From Stereocaulon alpinum (taxonomy: Eukaryota > Ascomycota > Lecanoromycetes > Lecanorales > Stereocaulaceae): DNA of 64,000 bases. Shown here in pieces: positions 1-10,014 of this stretch. The notes under the pieces are model-generated. The model did not search any database. It had not been told where the DNA came from and saw only the letters and a program-made list of their open reading frames with translations. The stretch is from contig JAEUBA010000002.1 of the NCBI GenBank assembly GCA_018257865.1, forward strand, positions 496,001-560,000, given 5' to 3'. Each line of letters starts with the position of its first letter. Positions within the stretch are counted from its first letter, which is position 1. The position numbers and the translations under genes are program-made.

Positions 1-116
1 GACATTCACTCCTTGAGATCTGCCCTTTATCCGCCAGCAATCATGCGCACTCCCTCCCTTACACTCGCAGCCATGATCAGCTTCTTAGCCTTACCATCAT
101 AGCTACCCCTATCACA

Positions 117-296
117 ATGGCCACCCAGGAACAACGCTGCAATTACTGCTCTGACATGGTCGCTCTAAACGGCATCCACGAATGCTCCACAAATCCTTAT
201 TGTTCTGGCTGTTATTGTTACGACAAGCTCCGCAAAGGCATTGATGAACGCTACCAAGGTCATATTAGGGGTCCTGTTCTTGAGTTGCGGAACTGA
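117..296 (+). CDS. Small Cys-rich ORF, putative zinc-binding mini-protein (59 aa)
   Basis: An uninterrupted 59-codon frame runs from ATG at 117 to TGA at 294-296. It holds six cysteines, C8, C11, C23, C29, C32 and C34, plus H21. The first pair is CNYC and the later cluster is CSGCYC, a spacing that looks like a small treble-clef or zinc-ribbon fold. The C-terminal half is basic and charged. There is no signal peptide, so it is unlike secreted Cys-rich effectors. It could be a free-standing mini-protein or the last exon of a gene starting left of the window. I do not recognise a family. A chance ORF with six clustered Cys is possible, which limits confidence. Confidence 0.4.
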   Translation: MATQEQRCNYCSDMVALNGIHECSTNPYCSGCYCYDKLRKGIDERYQGHIRGPVLELRN

Positions 297-781
297 AGAT
301 CTTGCTTGACAATTGTAGCCGACTTTTGTTGACATTCGTGCAGCGCGCATATGTACGGCGCGAAAGGGCTCGCCTTTACGCTGCCGCATAAGAGCCAAAG
401 AATACGAGACGTGGGACGCTTCCAGCTGTTTCAACCCTCAGGCCAAACATGTATCCTCTGGTTCCTCATGTGTGCGCTTACATACCTTCAGCGGTCTCGA
501 ACAATTGTCAAGCTTTGGACGGCCAGGGAAGCGTAGACTTGCCGACGACAACTCTTCGTAGCGTCGCTATACGCCTCTCCAGCCCACGGCTTTATGGGAC
601 CGATGGGATCTCATCCGCGCTTCACGCGTACATGGTCGACAAGCCTATATAGAGCGAGCTGCGTCTCTGCTGTGAGACACAACCTACAACAAGCTTTCAT
701 TAAGCTGCGGACGGTGTTCACTTGAAATCGAATGGATGAGGCTTTCATCACACTAACTCCACCGGACATTCGCAGCGAATC
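297..781. other. Intergenic, promoter of the secreted-protein gene
   Basis: No supportable gene is present; short ORFs in all frames lack motifs. A TATA-like octamer, ctatatag, lies at 645-652, about 130 bp before the ATG at 782, and is the only promoter-like signal I see. Confidence 0.5.
645..652 (+). promoter_or_regulatory. TATA-like box upstream of secreted-protein gene
   Basis: The sequence is ctatatag. It lies about 130 bp upstream of the ATG at 782, a plausible distance for a fungal TATA element with a short 5' leader. The call rests on sequence and position only. Confidence 0.35.
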
Positions 782-1420
782 ATGAAGTTACTATCAAGCC
801 TCCTTTCCCCTCTGGCTACTCTCATCTCGGTCGCTCTTGCCGCCCAAGTCCAATTCACCAACGGCGTTGCTGCGTCTGCCGCCTTGCCATCAACCAGCCC
901 CTTCTTGACCGAACCTGTAGGGACAAACACAACCGACTTAGGCGCCGCAGTCATTGAATGCATTCATAACCGCAACCCTTTCTCTGCGAGATATATGATA
1001 AAAAGACAGTGTGACAGCGCCATCCAGCAACTCCCACAGGACGACACCCAGGGTGTGTTCCACGTAGGGGGCAACGAAGACCCGTTTAGACTCCCCGTCG
1101 AGAGAGCATTCGAGAACTGCAAAGTCAAGGTCGAACTGAATTATGGCTATCCCGAGGATGACGGAAGCTGGGCGAAGATCATACCGCTTGCAACGGCATT
1201 GAGTCGCAAGTGCGCGAAACAAATACCAAGGACGAACACTTTGCTTCAGGGTAACAGGGCTGGGTATGTTATTGCGGGAGATCATGCAAAGATTCAGGTT
1301 ACGATCCTGTGGTTTCAGTCGATCGCTGGGGGCAATGCTACTGGGACAGATGTGACAGATGCGTACATTGGTGGCGCACTTGCGAATACTACTGCACCGG
1401 ACGCGGTCCTCGCGGCTTGA
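782..1420 (+). CDS. Putative small secreted protein (212 aa)
   Basis: This is a single-exon ORF. Residues 1-20 form a classical signal peptide with a hydrophobic core of Leu, Ala and Val, probably cleaved after ALAA. The mature part has four cysteines (IEC, QCD, ENC, RKC), compatible with two disulfides, and N-glycosylation sequons near the start (NTT) and the end (NATG, NTT). The region ENCKVKVELNYGYPEDDGSW followed by a basic stretch and a hydrophobic strand recalls lineage-specific extracellular proteins of plant-associated ascomycetes that have no assigned function. No enzyme motif is visible. It has its own promoter and is unrelated to its neighbour downstream. I would label it a secreted hypothetical protein; effector status is speculation. 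Confidence 0.75.
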   Translation: MKLLSSLLSPLATLISVALAAQVQFTNGVAASAALPSTSPFLTEPVGTNTTDLGAAVIECIHNRNPFSARYMIKRQCDSAIQQLPQDDTQGVFHVGGNEDPFRLPVERAFENCKVKVELNYGYPEDDGSWAKIIPLATALSRKCAKQIPRTNTLLQGNRAGYVIAGDHAKIQVTILWFQSIAGGNATGTDVTDAYIGGALANTTAPDAVLAA

Positions 1421-2320
1421 GTTCGTTGTGGTAGAGAGAGATAGCAGAATGAGTCACGGGAAAGGGGAAGTGGCATACTGGAGCTGGGAGTGTCATTATT
1501 CTTCTCGCTATCATGTCTCGCATTTGGCGAATACAAATACAATAGCGGTAGACCCGGATTGCCTATACTCGAGTCTTTCAGAAGCTTTGTCCCATATTTC
1601 GTCCCACTAGCTGCCACTGTGATTGGCATGAGATCCTCGTCCGTGACAGTGCTATTGCGCATGTAACTGTGGAGCGATATCAAATGTGTCCGACATCCAA
1701 CACGTTTATGGCCCCCTACGATGTAAGAAATTCAACTTAGGGCTTACGCCAAAGCTTTAGAAGCAACATACACAGGCCATCAGCTTGTTTGTACGAGTGG
1801 ACAAGTGGGGACTAGCGTTAGGGTTTCGAAGGAGATGAAACGGCCAAGGGGCGTCTCACACGACGGGACTCAAGCTTTCAATGCATCCCACGCGCCACTG
1901 AACTCCCTCCAGCTCCTGATGACGTTAATTATTGCCAGTCTATCTTCTGTTTACTCAGAAGACAATATCGACTTCAGCATAACTGTGATCACCACCTTAT
2001 GTTTTACTTCGGTTAGCTATTGCTACATTAGCTAGCACGAGTGACTTTGGCAGTAGTTCTACATCCTCGTGGGGCCACTGATTGGCTACCGTTTTCTCCG
2101 CCTTCTCCTTCTTCTCCATAGATGCTCAACGGGTCTGCCTCGCTGCCTGCAATCGATGCAGCTACCATGTCTTTCCAACGTCATTGAACATTGAGGAAGG
2201 TAGTGTGCCTTGTGTTCGCAATGGCTAAGCTCTCAGTACCTGCAGCTATAAGGTATGTAACATTCGCTATTACTGGCACTGTCCTCGAACTCTCCATTCG
2301 CCGCCACCTGCTTTCACACA
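1421..2320. other. Intergenic, no gene seen
   Basis: About 900 bp lie between two genes on the plus strand. Open frames here are short, lack motifs and do not splice into anything recognisable. The stretch presumably holds the 3' UTR of the secreted protein and the promoter of the phosphodiesterase gene. Confidence 0.5.
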
Positions 2321-4450
2321 ATGTTTCCCCACATCATGCGCTATGTCAATGCGGTGCTACTCCTCATCTCGGCGCTGACGCAGGCACATCAGACCAACTC
2401 AATCCCTGGGTCTTCAGCCTACACCGTTTCGCCGAGCTTCCCCACATCTGCCTTCCCTTCGTACTACAAAAAGCCGGTAGCTACTCAAGAACCCCAGCCA
2501 GCTCTGTACGATCCTCTCCTTAACATCACCTTTCCTCCCAACCTTACCGATCCAACCACGATCCCTACGATTGACAATGACCCCGTTTACTACCCTCAAC
2601 CCATTGCCAATATCTCCAATGCATCTGCAGAAGCCTTAGTCAAGTCGGCAATTACAAACATTACGGCAATCATCCTTGGAAACACAGTTACTGGGAACTG
2701 TTCGAAATGTACGGCATCATTGAGCGTTGCGAAGACGGTTGCCCAGTACGCGCCCAAAAGCGTGCCCGACATGCTGGTCACTCTCTGCAAGAAGTTCCAA
2801 TTCCAGTCAAATGCAACCTGCAAGAACACTTTTGAGGCTACAAGCTACGGAGCAATCTACACGCAGATTCTAGCATTGGCAGACGTCAGTGGACTAGATG
2901 GAAGGTACATCTGCAACGATCTGAGCAGCACATTTTGCAAGCTCCCAACCACATCACCCCTCAATATGACCAACCTCTTCCCGAAGCCGAAGCCTGCAAA
3001 TTCGTGTGCACCACCGCGTTCTGAGAAACGGGTCAAGGTGCTCCACTTATCAGACTTCCACCTTGACCCGAGATATTCTGTTGGGTCAGAAGCAAATTGT
3101 ACAGCTGGGATGTGCTGCAGAACGAACGTACATGCCACAGGACTAAATTTTGGTCAAGTCACATTACCAGCACCGCTCTACGGGGCTTACACATGTGACA
3201 CTCCTTATTACCTCGGCCTCTCTGTTCTTCAAGCTATTGCTCCTCTGACCGGTACTCATGGTGATTCTTCCATCGCCTGGACAGTGTATACAGGAGACCT
3301 TGTGTCCCACGACCCGCAAAATCAGCTCTCTCGCGCTTACACAGAGTATACTGAAACGAGCATTTACACCATGTTCAAAGAGTATATCGGGAGTCCAGTG
3401 TTTCCTGTCCTTGGGAACCATGACAGCAATCCGGAGGCTATCGATGCGCCTCATAGTCTGCCAGGTGATCTTGGCCAGCAGTTCAGCTGGAACTACGATC
3501 ATGTGTCCTCGCTCTGGCAGCAGAATGGCTGGATCAACTCGACTGTCGCCGGCGAAGCAAGGCTACACTATGGAGCTTACTCGGTACTTAATCAGTACGG
3601 GCTGCGTATTATCACACTTAACACTGACTTCTGGTACCGAAGCAACTATTTGTAAGGCTTCATTACTACGCTGGTCTTTCCTCACAGCTAATCAATGTAC
3701 AGAAATTACATCAACACCGCCAACCCCGACGTCTCTGGCATGCTTGCCTTCGTAATCCAGGAATTACAATCTGCCGAAGACGCAGGCGAACGTGTCTGGA
3801 TCCTAGGACACGTCCTAACCGGCTGGGACGGTACCAACCCTCTGCCCAACCCAACCGACCTCTTCTACCAGATCGTAGACCGCTACTCGCCCCACGTAAT
3901 CGCCAACATCTTCTTTGGCCACACCCACGAAGACCAAGTAATGATCTACTACGCCAACAATGGCACCGTACGAACGTCCGAGAACGCCTTGACAACAGGC
4001 TGGATCGGCCCCTCCGTCACACCTCTAACAAATCTGAACTCCGGCTTCCGCATGTACGAAGTCGACACCGGCTCCTTCGAGATCTACGAAGCCTACACCT
4101 TCTATTCGGCCGTCTCCAGCTTCCCAGACCTGAACGTCACAAAATCAGGTCCCACATACCAATTCGAGTACTCCACACGCGAAGCATACATTGACTGGCC
4201 CGATACCGAACCCTTAGATGCCAAATACTGGCACGCAGTCACAGAAGCAATGGCGAAAAACATCAGTATCGTCGAAACATTCAATACGTATCAGGGGAAA
4301 AGGAGTATCAAGACGCCAGCTTGCAATACGACGGCTTGTCAGGAGGCGAAGATCTGCTATATGAGAAGTGGGAGCGAGCCGTTGGGCAGACAATGTCCGC
4401 AGGGGTATGGGAGTGTGCAGAGTGCTTTTAAGCCGGGAGGTAGTTCGTGA
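2321..4450 (+). CDS. Secreted acid sphingomyelinase-like phosphodiesterase
   Basis: Exons 2321-3651 and 3703-4450 with a 51-bp intron (gtaagg..tacag) give 692 aa. The junction restores SNYL-NYINTANPD, where sphingomyelinases continue from the FWY segment. Residues 1-24 are a signal peptide (an in-frame ATG at 2336 is an alternative start). Residues about 105-215 form a saposin-like domain rich in Cys. The calcineurin-type metallophosphatase core follows, with SDFHLDPRY (D-x-H), TGDLVSHD, VLGNHDSN and GHTHEDQ as the two-metal ligands. Proteins of this family hydrolyse sphingomyelin-type phosphodiester bonds in acidic or extracellular compartments, and several fungal relatives act in phosphate scavenging. 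Numerous sequons suggest a glycosylated secreted enzyme. Length fits the family. The exact substrate cannot be read from the sequence. Confidence 0.93.
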
Positions 4451-5435
4451 ACTACGTTAGAGTTTATAGTTGTAATGAGTGATGAGCATTATGATCATAG
4501 TCAATGGGATTGTGGAATGGAAGAAAAGCCGTTTCTCGTATCTGTTGATCTTACTACCTAAGCTACCTATCAGCATCGGAACATACCCCAACACCCTAAC
4601 AATAACACCCTAATACCCTCCCACCCCATCCCATCACAAACCCCCTCCCCCTCTACCCACCTCAAGCACTCGACGAACCACGTCCACCAAGACCCCTACC
4701 TCAAAAAGGTCAGATAAAACGTACCCATCTCATACAACCTACACACCACCTCAAACTACAAACCCTACGTAATCCCCTCCCCTGCGCCCTTTTCCCTATT
4801 GGTGACGCAACTCAATTCAGCTCCATTCAACTCAACTCGTTATGTCTTACTTGTTTCTTCTTGAGTCACGATTTCATGGCCCTATTCTGAGGCTTTAGAT
4901 TGCTGGATCGTGGATAGATGAGTCGGAGGGGAGGGGATACTGGATCTGCGTGATTGATGTATGGTGTGGGTTGATGTTAGAGTGTGTTGTTGAGATGGTT
5001 CTTGAGGACTACTGATTCAGACGGACGACGAAAGACGAAAGACGAATAGAAGAGGGGTAAAGGAAATAGATGATGGGTAGCTACTGGTTGGTGGAAGATC
5101 GTTGGGGGCAAGTGGAGTATAAGTGGAATGGGTTTGGTGCGTTGCGGGATGAGGTTGGGGTTGTGGTAAGGAAGGTGATGATGATGATGATGAGGGTTAG
5201 AAGTGGGGATAGAGGGTAGCGAATGGGGTTTGGTGATTGGTATTGAGAGTTTAGTTTCGGTGGTTGGAGGGCGGTGTGGTGATGTTAAGTAGGTAATTCG
5301 TGAGGCATAAGTATAGACATATACGTAATGGGAATTTGAAAGAATAGGCATGTCAATTTGAGTGTTCAAGTAGGGTCGCAAAGGGCATCGAAGCCCTCGT
5401 TTTCCAGCTGCTCATCTTCGTCTAGCTCTCCTGAT
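4451..5435. other. Intergenic low-complexity stretch
   Basis: The left part is C- and A-rich and the right part G- and T-rich, with a (gat)n microsatellite at about 5175-5192. A 134-codon minus-strand frame (4977-5381) is a product of this composition (poly-His and Pro/Ser runs) and is not accepted as a gene. Confidence 0.5.
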
Positions 5436-6353
5436 CTACAGTACTACCATCTCCAATACTCGACTGTGGGAGGGGGAGCCTAGGACGGAGGCATCAGCGG
5501 CTGCGTTGAAGCACATCCAAAAGCGATGGATTGTTACCCACCTATCCAAGCCACGCGGAGTTACAGCTTGCTTCGCACAAACACAGCCGTCAGCACGTGT
5601 GGAAAGGAAACGATCTAGCCACCATTCCTCGGACTTTTCTTCCTTGATTCGTTCGCTTTGGGATACCTCGTTGTCACTTTTACCCAGTCTCCTTCCTAGG
5701 CGTGGCTCTTCGCCGTACAAGACTGCTAATGCTCCTTGATAACACTCGACGTAGTCTTCAATCGACTCACTAGACTGCGAGATTGCGTCATCAATGATAC
5801 GAAGCAAGATGCCGTCGCCTGTGTTCTGTAAGGCGTTGCGAAGCGTGAGGAAACCTTGTTGTATTGCGAAATAGATTCGCGAGTAAACGACCGTATACGT
5901 GGCCTATAGGATGAGACGTTAGGATACAGTACAGAATGTCAGGATGGGGAGTTAAGGAGATCCTACCATTTGAATAAATACACGATGCAATAAGTCAACT
6001 GTCTGACTAAACCTCTTCCAATGCGCACCCATACAAATAACCAGAGCGTCATCGCGCAAACGGTCACTGAAGGGACGAGATAGCATTCCCTCCATTTCTG
6101 CTATGAATGTAGTTTCGACATATTCGTCTATGGCACTGTGGAAGATGTCGAAGAGGACATCGTTTTCTGGGTCGAGTGTTGCGTTATGTGCTATGATAAA
6201 GATATCGTCAGGGATCTCATGTGAATCACCACTCTCGAGAATCCCCATAAGAAAATTGTACACCTCTATGTCTGTGGTGGTAGCTCCCTCGAAGCTTGGC
6301 CTTGTTCTGTGTCTGTGGGAAGGCGGTCCAGTTCCTCTCCGAACGTGTATCAT
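5436..6353 (-). CDS. Uncharacterised protein, weak cullin-repeat resemblance
   Basis: Two exons, 5967-6353 and 5436-5903, join in phase 0 across a 63-bp intron (gtagga..ctatag, with a cctaac branch-like site), giving at least 284 aa. The joined part has a conserved-looking helical pattern: W-x2-F, LHRVFIQM, then YSRIYFAIQQGFLTLRNAL. This spacing resembles the helix after the W..H segment in cullin N-terminal repeats. No cullin-homology or neddylation domain follows, so if related it is a fragment or a distant paralogue. A further open, charged stretch in the same frame continues upstream to about 6467 (NWTTFLHDV.., FERLRADASRPP..) and begins just after a ctag, so a 5' exon is probably missing from this model. 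The tail past residue 210 is poorly convincing and may hold another intron. Confidence 0.45.
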
Positions 6354-6499
6354 CCGGAAGAATTCGACTTCAGCTTCTTCTAGTTGTAAACTTTTCGGCG
6401 GTCTGCTTGCATCGGCTCGTAGACGCTCGAAGATGTGATCATCGGAAGCGTTGACATCGTGTAAGAAGGTCGTCCAATTCTAGCTTTTGCACATTCCAG

Positions 6500-8076
6500 T
6501 ACATCTGACGAGTGTGGACCACCAAGAAGGGATCGTTGCTCTGATGTGCCGAGCGTCTCAACTTTGTAAGCTAGACCGTAGCTTGGACAACGAGCTAAGC
6601 TTGGACAACGAGCTACGGAAATGTCTGCTGTCAGTTCTCCAATACCGAGACAACTGGAGCGAGGGCACAATAATCCTTTACGTACGCGTAATGCCTTCAT
6701 GATGATTGACATCTTCAATTGCGATCCTGGAAAGACCGAGCGCTCCCAAGAGCCTTTGTCTACCTCAAGTTCTTGTGCCACACTGTTCACCAGTATGTAT
6801 TCGCCTTGTAGGACTTTCGACTCGCCAGGTGCATCGGAGCATTGACTCGAAGACGTCTCAGTGACGGAAGTAGGTGTAGGGTAGATCCTTAGTACGGCCC
6901 AGCACGTCTTCGAAATGCAGGGCGTCCTGTATAGGAAAGAGTATGCGGTTAGGTATGCTGGCTTGGATCTTCAGTAATAGTGCATAGATCTCCATGTTCA
7001 ATGAATGTTCCTTCGAAGATAGTCAACCACCTTTTCCGAGAAGGGTATGAGATTAGCTAGCAAGTTTTCGCCAACAGCACGTATCATCTTCAATTGTAGC
7101 AGGATGTAGCGGAAGCCAGATGACATCTCCGTCCTAGTGCGCTCTTGGTCGGATTCCAGGGATACCAACTGAGTGTCCAAATGGTGGAATCGAGAAGTGG
7201 AGACCCTCAGGGCTCGTTCGTTTGCTGTTTTCATACCGCAGCAGATTTCCTCAAGCCCTTTCAATTCCTTCACCGCACCCTTATGTACGTCGTCAAGGCG
7301 ACGATCTAGTTTAGCCATGACATTGCACTGCTCGGCAGCTTCGATTATGGCATTATGGTGTTACGATTCTATTCTTCTTCCTAAACGGGCAACACCATGC
7401 TCAAGACGTTCTCGAGCTTGCATTATGCTCGTAAGTAGTCCGCTCTGTCGTTGTTCGGCTAGGACGCTTAGTTCCTCAAATCGGCAGTCAAGGTCCTGGC
7501 TATTCGTATCTAATTCGAGCCGCAATGCATCTTTGGCTTCTTGCATTTGGGATTCAATATTGAAAAGTACTTTGCTGAGACGCAGAGTTAGTCGAAGCCA
7601 CAGACATCTAGGTAAGGGCCCACGTCATGATGAAGGCGTTACCTGTTGCATAGGTTCAACAGCATCGATGTGCTGACAATTTTCGCAGTGATGACAGCAC
7701 GAAAATTGGTGACTTCCTCGGCCGCTGATACAGCCCATTATGCCTTCCTCCCACTACCGATAACCATGTTCTTTGTTGAACCCACATTCAATGCCGCAAA
7801 GTATTGGTTGTCGAGCTTTTCTGCGAATTCTCTGAGAGGGACAAGACATGTGAGCACCAATCCTCGTAAAACGTTGAAATAGCCGGTGTCTACGCTCTTC
7901 GGCTGCAGAGCTTGAGTCAGTTCGAGGGCTTGTCGTAAGAGCTGTGAATCTTGATGGACGAGGCGGTATTCGGACGTAGCTCCACCTGTCACTCGAAGCG
8001 CCTCACCGATCTTCACAGTAAGGTCAATCGCAGCGACGAAGTCGCCAGCACTGAATCCGAATGCTGGTGGTACCAT
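6500..8076 (-). pseudogene. Decayed HeLo-like N-terminal domain gene (coiled coil plus C-terminal domain)
   Basis: The gene starts at ATG 8076 with FGFSAGDFVAAIDLTVKIG, the typical opening of the fungal N-terminal domain seen on STAND/NLR-like and related proteins. An intron lies at about 7577-7639 (gtaacg..ctcag). A coiled coil fills about 7560-7050, and the C-terminal part keeps family-like pieces (NMEIYALLLKIQ, FEDVLGRT, WERSVFPGSQLKMSII and a Cys pair near 6650). It is broken: TAA at 7738-7740 and TAA at 7361-7363 interrupt frames that continue unchanged on both sides; the frame shifts near 7000; TGA at 6858-6860 sits where a Trp is expected; and it shifts again near 6830. Each stop is one C-to-T or G-to-A step from a sense codon, as in repeat-induced point mutation. 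The 3' boundary is uncertain. Small introns could explain one shift but not all lesions. Confidence 0.7.
6580..6615. repeat. 18-bp tandem duplication
   Basis: The 18-mer agcttggacaacgagcta occurs twice head to tail at 6580-6597 and 6598-6615. It lies in the C-terminal region of the decayed HeLo-like gene and, being a multiple of three, duplicates six residues around a Cys-Pro-Ser motif on the minus strand. Confidence 0.9.
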
Positions 8077-8382
8077 CTGTAGGTCGCAAGGTCAAACGAC
8101 GTTTGCGTGGTCCCAACATATAACATAGAGGACCGCTCAATACGATGCTTTATTGATGGAGGTGTGGGGTAGCCCATGCTCCGCTCAATGAGTGGATGTT
8201 GACACATGCAGCTAGCCGTTCCTTTGTCAAAGCAAAGTGTAAACTACCTCATCACGCGACCCGCTTACCTGTACCCTAGCGATCATTCCTGATCTGTTGG
8301 CACGAGAGGAGAATTGGCTTTGCTCAACGCGTTGGCCGAGTCGCCTTGATCATGCGAATATGCAAAGAGCAACAGAATGTGC
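8077..8382. other. Intergenic, no gene seen
   Basis: This is about 306 bp between the start of the decayed minus-strand gene and the 3' end of the hydrolase gene. No motif or RNA gene is recognised. Confidence 0.5.
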
Positions 8383-9610
8383 CTATCGTACTTCTATAGC
8401 CTGTCTAACCATATTCACCAAATGCCTCAGCCCTTTCTGTCTCTCGGCCTGTGTATCAGACAAAAACAGAGTAGCTACAGGCCATGCGTGAATAGCGCCT
8501 GGCTCTTCCCTAACACTTACAGCTACTCCGCTTTTACGCCATAAAGCTATTAGGTCTCGTAATTCTGGGCCCAGCAGTTCCTCCGATCCGAACAGCACAC
8601 CGAAGCCCTGCAAAGGGGATGCTTTTGCCCACAGAGTGCCGTCTTTGCAGACGCCGGGAGATACAGATGGATCATGTAGTCTGTCGTCTGAGCCTGCATA
8701 CTGGCGTCCATACTTGTGAAGGCTATTGGCATCGAGGAAGTCAGAGGCCGTATTCCGATTCTGGGAGCTGAAAAGAGTTGTCCAGGGCGATATTAATGTT
8801 GCAAAACCCGGCTTGCGCTTCTCATAATCTGACTCCTTAGCAAGGTGGAGAAGGAGCGTTAGGATCAAAGTGCCACCCGCAGAATCCCCTCCGACGCAGA
8901 TTCGAGATGGGTCTTCGACCACGGATCTTACGTAATTGTATCCAATGATGGTCTGGTGAATCTGCGTAGGATATGCAGCATCTGGTACGAGCGTGTATTC
9001 AAGGGCAAAGATAGCCGGGTTCTGATATCCTGCTTCTCTCAGAAGACTGACCCAGGCCACAAGGAATTCCAGGTAGAAATAGCTAGAACCCATGGAGAAG
9101 CCGCCACCATGGCAGTAGAAGATAACGATATCCGGCTTTTGTGATTCACTGGGTGTGATCCATACCCCGTGGGTATTTTGCAGGCGGATTTGGCGCCAGC
9201 TAATGGGTGATTGTGTGTAACCGTGCCGTAGCATACGAAACCGAAAGAATGGTAGCGCCACGGGCTGAGAGAAGAAGACTCGACCTATATTTGCCGGGAA
9301 CCGGGCGAATGCATAGCGTACACATCTGATGACGAAATCTTGAAACGGTGAAGCTTGCTTGACAAAAGGAGATCTATGCTTTTTGGGTGTTAAGAAGCGT
9401 TCCAGTACGAAACTGTATGGAAGTCGAAATACTGTGAAAGCGTTCAGCGGCGATCAAGGAACCCGGGCTAGGATTCTTACAGAAGAAAGGCAATGCTGTG
9501 AAAACACAATAGACCAATTCAAAGATATTGACATGGATTAGCAGCTGTGGCGCCAAGCAAATTAGGAAGACAATGCAATCTAGATACGATATCTGACCCA
9601 GAATCATCAT
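8383..9610 (-). CDS. Membrane-anchored alpha/beta hydrolase (HSL/esterase type)
   Basis: Exon 1 is 9481-9610 and exon 2 is 8383-9431, split by a 49-bp intron (gtaaga..ttcacag), for 392 aa. Exon 1 gives a hydrophobic N-terminal anchor (YLDCIVFLICLAPQLLI) and the junction yields LPFFLFRLPYSFVLERFLTP. The catalytic part shows the oxyanion signature CHGGGF, the nucleophile elbow GGDSAGGT and a terminal His in GAIHAWPV. This arrangement is that of the hormone-sensitive-lipase group of esterases and arylacetamide deacetylases. An in-frame GTG at 9259-9261 must not be taken as the start, because the conserved segment CVRYAFARFPA lies upstream of it. The substrate is unknown. It probably faces the ER or another internal membrane. 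It shows no link to the cluster further right. Confidence 0.9.
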
Positions 9611-10014
9611 GAGACCGTACTCCTTGACTAAGCAGATCTTGAGACTTTATGACTAGTAGAGAATGAAATTGAGATTTCATATTAGCAAACTCTGCAACAA
9701 TTCAAATGGCACCTGCGTCAAGACTCTACAGGGTCGGTTCTAGCCTAAAACTATCTAGCGTGCCAAGCAAAATCAATCCTCTCTTCGACTTCACTCTGAG
9801 ACTGAACACCCGACGAGAATGATATTTGCGCGGCCTACTTCTCATTGAGGCCGCGATTCATCTTCTCGTTCTTACTTTCTCTTCCTTCACCATGTCACCT
9901 GCACTGTTTGCAGTCCAATCTCGTTTCCACAGTTCCGTCGACTGAACGACAAGGGAGAAGCTATCACAAACCAGAGCCCGGGTCTACAGAGCTCCAGCAG
10001 AGGAGATAGCTGTC
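9611..10014. other. Divergent promoter region
   Basis: About 400 bp separate the hydrolase (minus) and the RING protein (plus). A T/C-rich block at about 9840-9890 could be a pyrimidine-rich core promoter element. No gene is seen. Confidence 0.45.

Noticed and set aside
4977..5381. 134-codon minus-strand frame with poly-His
   Set aside because: It arises from a GAT/ATG microsatellite and skewed composition; no Met-led conserved domain, no splice signals and no motif.
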